From Benincasa hispida (lineage: Eukaryota > Streptophyta > Magnoliopsida > Cucurbitales > Cucurbitaceae), in the NCBI RefSeq assembly GCF_009727055.1, contig NC_052353.1, forward strand, positions 39,990,830 to 40,054,829: DNA of 64,000 nt, in the 5' to 3' direction. Below the pieces are notes generated by a model, which was not told where the DNA came from, ran no database searches, and worked only from the letters and a program-made list of their open reading frames with translations. Position 1 is the first letter of the stretch. Each line of letters opens with the position of its first letter. The position numbers were made by a program, and so were the translations under genes. Positions 47,988 through 57,931 of the stretch are shown here, piece by piece.

Positions 47988-49023
47988 CTAAATTTGAATC
48001 CATTGAGCTACCAAGGGGACCTTATGGACATGTAGCTTGAAACTTCAACAGGTATATGAATAACTGACTAAACTCTTTAGTCACAGGATCCACCATCCGT
48101 TAACTGCCGAGCATTCCACTAAAGAGCGACAGCTGCACTCTTCTTACTACAAATATATTTTGTGTCCATATCAACCAATCAACAGTGCGATAACCTTTCT
48201 TAGATCGCTCGTAAGTATAGCTTGACCAATATACCATTTTGCCCCTGTAGTTACATCTAACTCTTTAAGTACCACTGATCCCTCTAATGAACATAAGTCA
48301 TACTCTATTATGGCTGAGTCATCTATTCCAAAGAGAGGCTGTGACCACTATGTTCAAGACCCGAAATCAGCCTTTAAGGGAACAATCTATCTATTTATCC
48401 CTACTTTGGTGAAGAAGTGAATTCCATCTTGTGTAACTGAGTTCCCAGCTCCCAGATCAGATAAATCCCCAAAAAAGTAGGCTTGTTGAGTTGGCAATTT
48501 GGTCACTCTCACCCATACTAATCAAAGGACCGCCCGCAAAGGCAGAAGTTTCCAAAACACTCAGGATTAAGGTCATGTTACCTATAGTCGTTTAGGTGAG
48601 ATGTAAGACTCAAGTATCAGCGGCGTTATATAAAGAGACTAGTCATCTCGTGGTCCGATCTTATACAAACTCTTTGTGTAGGACACCCTTGCTCGCATGT
48701 CTCCACATGAATGGCCAGGATCAACCATCTGTAGTAGCTCACAACACTTGCAAACCTCTACAAAGCAGGTTGCATCCGTAGTGTCACCAGGATAGGGAAT
48801 CCCTCCTTTAATCCTTATGCTACAGACCTTTTTAGGTTATCACTTAAGGCATGATCCACTTGTATATCTCATATACATGCTTAAGTTTTCATACAATAAC
48901 TATGGAGCTTTGTTTATTGGATATGAGTAAATGCAAAATAAAATAACTCTTATTTTATTCATGACAATGTGTACAATTTACAAACTACGAGACTCCAGGA
49001 GAATTAGGACACCAATCCCAACA
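47988..49023 (-). repeat. 2-kb copia LTR family, copy I (truncated)
   Basis: The minus-strand start TGTTGGGATTGGTGTCCTAA at 49023 and the match ATCCATTGAGCTACCAAGGG at about 47996 are shared with copies A and H. Its distal half is missing. Confidence 0.88.
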
Positions 49024-49029
49024 AATGTA

Positions 49030-49221
49030 TGTGCAATCACATTGAGAAGTAGTAAAGAAATCTCTCCTACCCCTTCCACGCTAGTTGCTAACCCCATTCC
49101 ATCTCCTGTCACAACTCAAGAAGAGGTAAGAAAAGAAAAAGAAAGTGAAACACAAGCATTGCCGCCAATTCCTTCAAGTCCTAAGGTAAAGACATCTCAC
49201 TCTCCTTTTATTGATGCATGA
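49030..49221 (+). pseudogene. Ty3/gypsy gag-pol linker fragment
   Basis: The frame reads VCAITLRSSKEISPTPSTLV followed by a Glu/Lys/Pro-rich stretch ending SHSPFIDA. TLRSGKE-like motifs followed by acidic, Pro-rich sequence are typical of Athila/Tat-type Ty3/gypsy polyproteins just before the protease. Here the Gly is Ser. Only 64 residues remain, and no protease or RT follows. Confidence 0.6.
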
Positions 49222-49254
49222 TTGAACACATGTTTTCTTTTAAAGAAAAGCAAA

Positions 49255-49419
49255 CACTACAAGAAATAATGGTTACGATAGCTAATGAACAATGCTATAG
49301 TAAAACCTTTTATAGCCTTTTTCGAAGACCCTGACAAACCATGTTATTAAAAGTATGAGAGTTTTTATAGCATTTTTATAGAACTATAATGGACGCTATA
49401 GAAGATTATGATAAGCCAT
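49255..49419. mobile_element. CACTA transposon left end, second element
   Basis: CACTACAAGAAATAATGG is a canonical En/Spm terminus. It is followed by TATAGC-rich subterminal sequence (CTATAGTAAAACC, TATAGCATTT, GCTATAGAAG) unlike that of the 37117 element. It is interrupted at 49419 by copia element F, and no matching right end was found by eye. Confidence 0.6.
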
Positions 49420-49703
49420 TGTTAGAAAAGAAAATAAAGATGAAAAAGGCAACAGAATGGTGGAAGAAAATAGAAGAAATGAGTCATTACTTTTCAATTG
49501 AGAATTTGTTTTCTCTCCACCAATCAAACCAAGCCAAGTATAATATTCCTTATTCTTTTGTATTATTATATAACCATATTGTAGGGCAATGAGTGTATAA
49601 AAGATAATAGGATTGTAGCTGTTATTGCATTGATTGAATACAAGAAGAAAAGAAGGAAGTCGAAAAGGCTCTCTCCAAAAACAAAATCTTTTGATCTTTA
49701 ACT
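49420..49703 (+). repeat. 5' LTR of element F
   Basis: It starts TGTTAGAAAAG and ends TTTAACT, just before the PBS. It contains a TATA-like GTATAAAAGATAATAGG at about 49593, a likely core promoter. Confidence 0.92.
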
Positions 49704-49715
49704 TGGTATCAGAGC
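49704..49715 (+). other. Primer binding site (element F)
   Basis: TGGTATCAGAGC directly abuts the LTR; a perfect initiator tRNA-Met type PBS. Confidence 0.93.
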
Positions 49716-49719
49716 AACC

Positions 49720-50690
49720 GTGGCCGACGCCACACTCACCGGAAGTTCCTCCACCGTCGAACCAGTGAAGTTTAGCACACCATTTCTAAATCAGCTCACC
49801 ACCACGAAGCTAGAACGTAGCAATTTCATGTTGTGGAAGACGCTCGCGTTGCCCATCCTCCAAAGCTACAAGCTCGAAGGACACCTCTCAGGACAAATCT
49901 CTGCCCACCGATGTTTGTCCAAACTACCTCTGAAGCAACCTCGAGCTCCCAAACGATCGACGATGATAGAGTAAGCTCCTCAGTTGAACGATGTTTGAAT
50001 CCTCCATATGAAGCATGACTGGCTGTTGATCAACTCCTGCTAGGATGGCTGTCCAACTCCATGGCTTCAGATGTTGCCGTTCAACTCATGGGGTACGAGA
50101 ATGCAAAAGAACTGTGGGAGGCAATCCAAGAGCTGTTTGATGTTCAATCTCGAGCTGAAGAAGACTACCTAAGGTAAATGTTCCAATAGACAAGGAAAGG
50201 CAGTCAGAAAATGAGTGAGTATCTCAAGCTGATGAAGCTGCACTCCGATAACCTTGTGCAAACAGGCAGCCCTGTGTTGACAAGAGCACTAATCTCACAA
50301 GTTCTCCTTGGCCTTGATGAGGAATACAACCAGTAGTCGTGGGCATCCAAGGTAAACCAGGTATTTCTTGGTTAGATATGTAATCCAAACTTCTTTCTTA
50401 TGAAAAATGATTGGAACACTAAAACTTTGTTAAAATGCATAGCTCCTTTGCCTAGCATCCTTCTGTCAATGTAGATTTCAATAGAAACAAAAATGGAGGA
50501 AGCCACATTTCAATCCTTCATTCAATGGAAATCGATAACAGGGCAACAACTCCAAAGGTAGCATTTCTAACCATAATCCATTCAATGGAGAAGGTGGCGG
50601 CCGAGGTCGAGGAAGAGGACGAAACAACAACTCAAACTGACCGACATGTCAAGTTTGTGGGAAGTACAATCACTCAGCCTTAGTATGCTA
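49720..50690 (+). pseudogene. Copia gag (element F)
   Basis: It begins MADATLTGSSSTVEPVKF, then FLNQLTTTKLERSNFMLWKT, the usual copia gag opening. After shifts come AVQLMGYENAKELWEAIQ and MSEYLKLMKLHSDNL. The zinc knuckle at 50647-50688 has all four ligands in C-x2-C-x4-H-x4-C (CQVCGKYNHSALVC). Stops near 49972 and 50178 and frame changes make it non-functional. No host start context need be sought. Confidence 0.85.
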
Positions 50691-50778
50691 TCATCGGTTT
50701 GATACAGAATACTCCCAAAATAATGGACAAGGCAGAGGAAATCATGGGTCGGTTAGCCCCAGTAACAATGCCTCAGCT

Positions 50779-51240
50779 GTGTCCACAGCCTCACAGACCT
50801 TCAACCCATTCATGGCCACACCAGAGACAATAGTTGATCTAAATTGGTACATCGACAGTGGCACTACAAATCATGTAACTTCTGATTATAACAAAATCAA
50901 CAACCCAACCGATTATGGAGGTAATGAACTGGTCATTGTAGGTAATGGTGAAAAACTGCATATATCTCACACCGGTCAGTCATATTTATCTGATGGAAGA
51001 AATGAGTTTATACTAAATGATGTCCTATGTGTGCCTAATATTGCAAAGAATTTGATTAACATATCCAAGTTAGCTCATGACAATACTGTGATTGTTGAAT
51101 TTCACACTGACTGTTGTGTCATTAAGGACAAGACTATGGGCAAAACACTGCTGAAAAGGGAGCTTGACAAAGGACTATACCGCCTACAAGGGACTGAAGT
51201 ACTAAAAGACAACACAAAGAGAAGAGGGAATACTCTGTAA
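50779..51240 (+). pseudogene. Copia protease (element F)
   Basis: A 153-residue open stretch has the active-site block WYIDSGTTNHVTSD, then YGGNELVIVGNGEKLHISHT and VLCVPNIAKNLINISKLAHD. The D-S-G motif is intact. It ends at a stop in the spacer before GAG-pre-integrase. Confidence 0.88.
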
Positions 51241-51288
51241 AAAAATAACAACCTGATTGCCCTAGTTCTATCAGGAATTAGGATAAAT

Positions 51289-52160
51289 TTGGCTGAGTCA
51301 AGAGCTGTTTGGCATAGGAGATTAGGACATCCGTCGATTAAGACACTAGATTATATCATTAGAGAATGTAATTTACCTGTCAAATTTAATGAAGGAAATG
51401 AATTTTGTGATCCATGTCAATTAGGAAAAGCAAGTGCCCTACCATTTTCAATCTCAATCTCGAGCATCAAACAATTTTGACTTAATACATACAGATGTAT
51501 GGGGACCAACTTCTATTGAATCTACTGATGGATACCGATACTACATACTGTTCTTGAATGATCACAGTAGATATGTGTGGATATACCCTATGAAACAGAA
51601 GAGTGAGACACTGTCGGCATTCAATCACTTTATACAATTAATCCAAACTCAATTCAAATCAGGGATCAAAATGCTTCAATCAGATAATGGTAAAGAGTAT
51701 AATAGAATTCATCATCTTTGTGAGTCCAAAGGCATCTTAATTAGAAAATCATGGCCGTATACCTTTACATAAAATGGTAGGGCCGAGCACAAGCATCGAC
51801 ATATCGTCAAAACCGGCCTCACGCTACTTGCACAAGCATCCATGCCTCTGTCTTTTTGGTGGGAGGCATTCTCAACAGTAGCTTATCTAAAAAATGGAAT
51901 GCCTACCACCGTGCTACAAGGTAAATCGCCCATCATTGTACTGTTTGGTTCTAACCTTGATTTTTTCAATCTCAGGACATTCAAATGTGCTTGCTTCCCT
52001 TATCTAAGGCCATACTACAATAAAAAAATTCCAATTAAACTCGGAGAAATGTGTGTATATTGGTCCCAGCTCACATCACAAAGGGTACAGATGCCTTAGT
52101 CCATCGGGCCGAATATACACCAACAGACATGTGAAGTTCAATGAGAATGACTTCCCCTTT
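51289..52160 (+). pseudogene. Copia GAG-pre-integrase and integrase (element F)
   Basis: The zinc-binding part reads WHRRLGHPSIKTLDYI and CDPCQLGKASALPF. A frameshift near 51465 moves into FDLIHTDVWGPTSIEST, YYILFLNDHSRYVWIY and MLQSDNGKEYNRI, which hold the first two catalytic Asp residues. After a stop at about 51770 come AEHKHRHI, which holds the Glu, and TVAYLKNGMPT to RHVKFNENDFPFA. There are at least three breaks. Confidence 0.88.
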
Positions 52161-52195
52161 GCATCCCCATCGTGTACCACAATCACTCATACGAT

Positions 52196-52600
52196 AGACA
52201 AAACGATCCTAAACCTCCATCGTTTAGCACGATCGCCCAGATGACAGGCCAAAAGAAAGAAAAAACGATCGCTGAGTTATCATCACTAAGAACGATCGCC
52301 CAGACGATAGACAACACGATCGTTCAGCTTTCATTGTCTAAAATAATCGCCTAGGCGACAGACAATGCGATCGTTCAGCATCCATCGTCTAGAACGATTG
52401 CCTAGACGAAAGACAACACGATCGCTCAGTCTCCATCATGTAGAACGATTGCCCAGGCCAAAGACACAACGATCGCAAAGAGTCTATCACCTAGACAAAT
52501 TGGTGAAAGCTCATCTCATAGAACGATCACCACAGCGAAGAACCCCACGATCGCTGACATTCCATCATCCAACACGATCTTCTAGGCGATAGCCCCTACC
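52196..52600 (+). repeat. 51-base CGATCG repeat array inside element F
   Basis: CGATCG occurs at 52266, 52317, 52368, 52419 and 52470, exactly 51 bases apart. Outer, less regular copies lie at 52230, 52293 and 52548. Each unit has a second core like CCATCGTCTAGAACGATTG. Because 51 is a multiple of three, the array can be read through as 17-residue Arg/His/Ser-rich repeats in the integrase-RT linker. The same CGATCG..TAG core recurs in other elements of this window. Confidence 0.93.
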
Positions 52601-52959
52601 ATAGTCGAGTCCTTAATCCCGAGCCTTCAACCCATACTCAATAACCTGCTTCAGTCACAATCATTCCTACAAATAAATCCTACACCACTACAAACCAAAC
52701 ATCCTCTCCAGACTATGCATCCTACCACAACCCAAATCTCTCCCTGATGGTGAGCCTACCCATCACTCACCGGTGCCACTGACTCAAACCAGCTCAGTAC
52801 CCCATTATACCACATATATCACATCATACTAATAATCCAACCTCTACCATTTTACCAAAGCCTGCCATCTCCTCCCGCCCCTCACTTGTTCCCACTCACC
52901 GCATGATAACAAGAGCTAAAACTGGCATATTTAAACCCAAAGCCTGAATAATAAGCAAA
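52601..52959 (+). other. Pro/Thr-rich linker (element F)
   Basis: C-rich, low-complexity linker before RT. The last part, MITRAKTGIFKPKA (near 52900-52946), is the conserved copia sequence that precedes RT. Confidence 0.6.
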
Positions 52960-53955
52960 AGTACTGATTGGTCTCAAACAGAGCCCAGTAGAATCATAGC
53001 TGCGCTTGCAACTCCTCAATGGAAGAAGGCAATGGATGAGGAATACTCGACTCTCATAAAGAACAAGACCTGGAAACTGGTTCCTCCATCTCCATCACAC
53101 AATATAGTTGGAAATAAGTGGATATTTCGACTCAAGAGTAACATGGATGGCTCAATACAGAGATACAAGGCCTGACTAGTTGTGAAGGGCTTTCATCAAC
53201 ATCATGGAGTGGACTTCTTTGAGACATTCAACCCTGTCGTGAAATCTTCCATAATTCGAGTAGTAATCAGTGTTTCTATGTCACAAGGCTGAACTCTCAG
53301 GCAACTTGACTTCAACAATGCGTTCTTAAAAAGAAAATTTGCCAAGGATGTCTATATGTGCTAACCACCCGGGTATGTTAGCTCTCAATACCTGAAGCAT
53401 GTCTACAAACTAGAAAAAGCTATCTATGGCCTAAAACAAGCACCACGAGCATGGAATATAGCTCTCAGCTCTGTCCTAACAAAATGAGGATTTCATCAGT
53501 CACGATCGAACATTTCCTTGTTCATCTACCGCACGATGGGCTCCATAATATTCCTACTTGTCTATGTCGACAACGTCATTATCACAGGTAACAATTCTCA
53601 ATTAATAGAGCAACTCATTGAAACTCTTGATATTCAGTTTGCACTCAAGGACTTGGGACAGGTTGGTATTTCTTGGGAATACAATTTCACTATTTAGAAT
53701 CTGGCCTACTGATCAACCAATCCAAAAATGTGGATGACCTACTGCACAAGCTACAGATGACTAATGTGAAACCAATGTCGATCCGGCCTACTGATCAACC
53801 AATCCAAGTATGTAGATGACCTACTGCACAAGCTACAGATGACTGATGTGAAACCAATTCCCTCACCAAGTGTGCAAGGCAGGAAACTATCGAAGACTGA
53901 TGGACAACCCCTCTCTGAACTTTACATATATCGTAACACCATCGGCACCCTTTAG
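52960..53955 (+). pseudogene. Copia reverse transcriptase (element F)
   Basis: Readable blocks are WKKAMDEEYSTLIKNKTWKL, GNKWIFRLKSNMDGSIQRYKA, FFETFNPVVKSSIIRVVIS, QLDFNNAFLKRKFAKDVYM, AIYGLKQAPRAWN and the active-site region LVYVDNVIITGNN. There the usual YVDD is YVDN (GAC to AAC), so even a repaired frame would lack one catalytic Asp. Numerous stops (for example TGA at 53174 and 53290) and a tandem 82-base duplication disrupt it. Confidence 0.88.
53703..53866 (+). repeat. 82-base tandem duplication in the RT of element F
   Basis: 53703-53784 and 53785-53866 are direct copies starting GGCCTACTGATCAACCAATC, with a handful of differences. The unit length is not a multiple of three, so it shifts the frame. 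Confidence 0.9.
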
Positions 53956-54594
53956 TACTTAACTCACACATGACCGGACATCACCTATGCTGTCAACCAG
54001 CTAAGTCAATTCCTTCAAACTCCAACTGATGTACACTGGTAGGCAACTAAGAGAGTCCTTCGCTACATCAGCGGCACAAAACACTATGACATTTACTTCC
54101 AACCAAGCCCGAACTTACATGTCTCTGCCTAGTCTGATGCTGATTGGGCGTCCAATCTCGATGACAGAAAATCAGTGGCTGCCTACTGTACCTTTGTAGG
54201 AAAGAACATTGTATCATGGTCCTCGATGAAGCAAACGGTCGTTGCACGGTCGAGTACAGAATCTGAATACAGGGCACTTGCTCATGCTACATCCGAAGTC
54301 CTCTGGCTTCAACAACTACTAGGTGAGATGGGATTACAGTCAAACACTCGACCGACCATATGGTGTGATAATCTAGGGGCAGGTGCCTTAGCTGTCAACC
54401 CGGTGTTTCACTCTAGAACTAAGCATGTAGAAATTGATCTTCATTTTGTCTAGGACCATGTTCTAAAAGGCAACATCCCCATTTGATATGTTCCTTTGGC
54501 AGACCAACTAGCTGATTGCCTAACCAAACCACTAAAAAACTCCCACTTCTATACATTGAGATCTAAACTGGGAGTACTTGAGTACCTCCAGTTT
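53935..54594 (+). pseudogene. Copia RNase H (element F)
   Basis: The recognised blocks are NTIGTL, DITYAVNQLSQFLQTPTD, DADWASNLDDRKSVAAYC, SWSSMKQTVVARSSTESEYR, WCDNLGAGALAVNPVFHSRT and ADQLADCLTKPLKN. The open part is 54175-54453; a TAG follows HFV. The end lies next to the polypurine tract. Confidence 0.88.
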
Positions 54595-54603
54595 GAGGGG
54601 GGG
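54593..54603 (+). promoter_or_regulatory. Polypurine tract (element F)
   Basis: TTTGAGGGGGGG precedes TGTTAGAGAAG, the 3' LTR start. Confidence 0.85.
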
Positions 54604-54887
54604 TGTTAGAGAAGAAAATAAAGATGAAAAAGGCAAAGGAAAGGTGGAAGAAAATAGAAGAAATGAGTCCCTACTTTTCAGTTGAGAATTTGTTTTTTCT
54701 CCACCAATCAAACCAAGCCAAGTGTAATAGCCTTTATTCTTTTGTATTATTATGTAACCATATTGTAGGGCAATGAGTGTATAAAAGATAATAGGGCTGT
54801 AGCTACTATTGCATTGATTAAATACAAGAAGAAAAGAAGGAAATCGAAAAGGCTCTCTCCAAAAACAAAATCTCTTGATCTTCAACT
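54604..54887 (+). repeat. 3' LTR of element F
   Basis: The same length as the 5' LTR and collinear with it, including the TATA-like GTATAAAAGATAATAGG. Confidence 0.92.
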
Positions 54888-54892
54888 GCTAT

Positions 54893-55447
54893 GTTATCAA
54901 CACTCTAGGTTCGTCTGGTCGGGTACGAGAGGACTTATGTGTAGGCATAGAGTGGGAATAGTGTTTGTTATCTCAGTCGTGAAGGGTGCAGTTGCAGTTC
55001 TTGTGGTAAGGATAGCGGTCGATCTTGGCGTCGTTGCCAACTATCCAATCGTGGTAGATAGATTTGAGTAAGGCTTCGTGGAGTAATCATGATCATGAAA
55101 CCCTCCCTTTGAAGAAAGAGGGAAAGTAAAAGAGAAAAAGGGAGGGGATGAAGCTTTCCAAACTTTCCCACTCCCAAAGGCATGCATACACAAAATAAAT
55201 AAATAAATAAGTTCTCTCTTCTTTCTTTTTTTTTTTTTTCATTTCTTTTCATATTTTGAAAAATAATATCCCAATTTTGTAGTGAAAATTTTGTTTTCAA
55301 GAACACAATTGTAAACTAAATATTGTACTAATTTAACGAAGAAACGTGTAATTGAGATATATAGTTTGGAAAAAACATAATTTATCAATTCTCATTGACA
55401 AATTTATATCACTCTATCCTTGAATCACCCCGGGATATAGATGAATC
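54893..55447. other. Unassigned sequence right of element F
   Basis: 54893-55200 is less AT-rich and has short open frames in both directions, but no motif I recognise. It may be the continuation of the CACTA element cut at 49419. A (AAAT)n run is at 55193-55210 and a poly-T run near 55228. Confidence 0.4.
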
Positions 55448-55896
55448 GTGTAAAAAAGTATTTAAGTTGAATGAATTAAAGATAATGTTTCAATATTTAT
55501 AGTGAAAAACAACTCTATAACGATTTTGGTTTTTGAACTGATGCTTTTTTTTAATCATTTCTTTTATTACAATTTTCAATTGTTTTGAAGAAATATGAAT
55601 TCTTAGTTTAATTTTCAAAACAAAACGAAAATAATATTTTGACCAACTATTTAGTTTTTAAAAAGCGCTTTGTGTAAAAAAGCATTTAAGTTGAATAAAT
55701 TAAAGATAATATTTCAACATTTATAGTGAAAAACAACTATATAACGATTTTGTTTTTAGAGATGATGCTTGTTTTTTCATCATTTCTTTTATTATAATTT
55801 TCAATTTTTTTAAAGAAATATTGAATTCTTAGTTTAATTTTCAAAACAAAACGAAAACAATATTTTGACCAACTATTTAGTTTTTAAAAAGCGCTT
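55448..55896. repeat. Tandem duplication, unit about 224 bases
   Basis: 55448-55670 and 55672-55896 are direct copies, each starting GTGTAAAAAAG and ending TTTAGTTTTTAAAAAGCGCTT, with about 10% differences by eye. No coding content was seen. Confidence 0.9.
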
Positions 55897-57110
55897 CTTT
55901 TCTCACAGTTTTGTATCATGTTTTCATCTTTTTTAAGTTAATATTTGAATTTTTAAATAAATTCCAAAAATAAAAAGAAAATTTAAACTACTATTTTTAA
56001 TTAAAAAAAAATTAAATTTTTTGACCTGATTTTGAAATATTCCTAAAATAATGGATAATAAAATGAAACAAAAAAATTCATGAAGTGAAAGTAGTATTTT
56101 CTTTTTTCAAAAACTAAAACTGAAAAGAACATAATTATCAAATTGTGCCTAAATAGTAGAGTGGGTAATATAATTAGTTTTCATGTATTTTGATTGAAAA
56201 CAAATTGTTAACAAAGTAATACACATAGAAGATATCCTTTCGAAAAACCAAAAACAAAAAAGAAAAGCACATAGAAGATGTTCAAACGTTAATCCTATGT
56301 CCAAATGTAGACAATTTTATTTGTCCAAGACCGTCTCTATACGAAACACCTTTTTGGAGGCATTTAGGATTAAAAGTTAGATTTGTACACTCCTATCTTT
56401 ATATATATATGAGCCAAATTTAAATGATAAATACATCCATTATTATCAAAAAAAAAATTAATGGTTTGACTCTCTCTTTTAAACTAAAAAAATAAAAGGA
56501 AAAATTGCAAATATCGATATTAGACCTAAAATATAGCATATATAACATAATGTAAAAAGTATTACAAATATAACTAAATTTAGATAGTCTATCAGTGATA
56601 GACCATATTATTGGTAGGAGTCTATCAGTGAGAGACCATATTACTGGTAAGAAGAGTCTATCGCTGATCGACTTGGCTACATTTGCATTTTTTAAAATGA
56701 TATTATACACTTGGTTATTATTTCTAAAAACACTATCAATTGTAATTACTTAAAATAAAATAAACTAAATAGAAAAATTTTGGTTCATTTTTCTATATAT
56801 GAAAACAACCCAATATTAAATCTCATTAATACAAAACCTCAAAACTTCTAAAATCCACATTTTGGGTAATGTATTTACTTCAATAAATCACAAAATTACA
56901 AATAACAATCTAAGAAACTTTTGAGATAATAATTGATGTATAACAACACAATTAAATCAAGTAGAATAATTAAAAATAAACATATGAGAAAGATTAGGGG
57001 TTAGTTTCATCAATTAGACTAATAACTAACTGACTAATTAAACAACCTAAGACTAACGTGCAAATATTCCACTAGTTAAAATGGTAAAATTTAAAAATGA
57101 ATTATTTAGA
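55897..57110. other. AT-rich sequence with a MITE-like repeat
   Basis: No gene was seen. The repeat at 56440-56830 is described separately; the rest is low-complexity. Confidence 0.5.
56440..56830. repeat. MITE-like repeat with TCTATCAGTGATAGAC motifs
   Basis: The partial palindrome GTCTATCAGTGATAGAC at 56586 is followed by related copies near 56628 and 56657, spaced about 30-42 bases. Flanks read AATTGCAAATATCGATATTAG and TTGCATTTTTTAAAATGATA. Related motifs occur at 29427-29520. The ends are approximate. Confidence 0.55.
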
Positions 57111-57119
57111 GACTAACAT

Positions 57120-57883
57120 GCAAATATTCCACTAGTTAACATGCAAATCATGTCATGTGAATGATAGGTTTTTAGATAACAAGATACTTTTAATCTTTTT
57201 CTTTCTAACGTGAATTAGAGATTTTTTATTTTTGGTTTTTATTTATTTTTATTTTTTATTTTTGGAAAAATCTAAATGATGTGAATGGTAGGTATTTCAA
57301 GATAACATGTTATTTTTTAATCTTCTTTCCTTTTTTTAGAAAAATTCTTCTTTTAAAGTGAATTAGATATAAAAATATACTTTATTTTTTCTTAAAATCT
57401 ACCTTCATTTAATATGATGGTATATTTTTTTATAACATAAATTTCTTATTATTTTTTAAGGTAAATTTTGAGATAAAATGTGATTTTTTAATTTTTTTTA
57501 TTGAATTAGAGATAAAATATGATTTTAGTTTTGAAATCTACTATTGAATGATAAGTTTTTAGATATCATGAGATTTTTTAATTTTTTATCTTTTAATTTA
57601 AATTAGAGATAAAATATAATTTTTAAAACATTTTAAAATGTGAGTTACGGATAAAATCTTTTTTTTTTTTTTTGGAAAATTTACTATCATGTCACTGATA
57701 GATTTTTAGATAACATCATTTTCTTAAATGTGAATTAGAGGTAGAATGTGATTTACTTAAAATCTTTTTTCTTTCAACACGAATTATAAGTTGTGATTTT
57801 TATTATTAACTTTCTATTTTTCTTTAAAAATCTACTATCATTTAATGTGAATGGTAAATTTATAGATAACATGACCTTTTTTG

Positions 57884-57931
<48 letters not shown>

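Larger units (their letters stand above)
49420..54887 (+). mobile_element. Copia element F, complete structure, decayed
   Basis: Both LTRs are 284 bases (49420-49703 and 54604-54887) with about 20 mismatches by eye, roughly 93% identical, so the insertion is not recent. Flanking 5-base repeats GCCAT (49415-49419) and GCTAT (54888-54892) differ by one base. A perfect PBS and a G-rich polypurine tract are in place. Gag, protease, integrase, RT and RNase H follow in copia order on the plus strand with many stops. A 51-base repeat array sits between integrase and RT. Confidence 0.95.

Noticed and set aside
54532..55306. Open frames around the right end of element F
   Set aside because: They cross the LTR or low-complexity sequence and carry no recognisable domain.
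57886..57930. Poly-T tract as a retroposon tail
   Set aside because: It lies inside the tandem array, where every unit has a T-run of variable length; no retroposed gene is adjacent.
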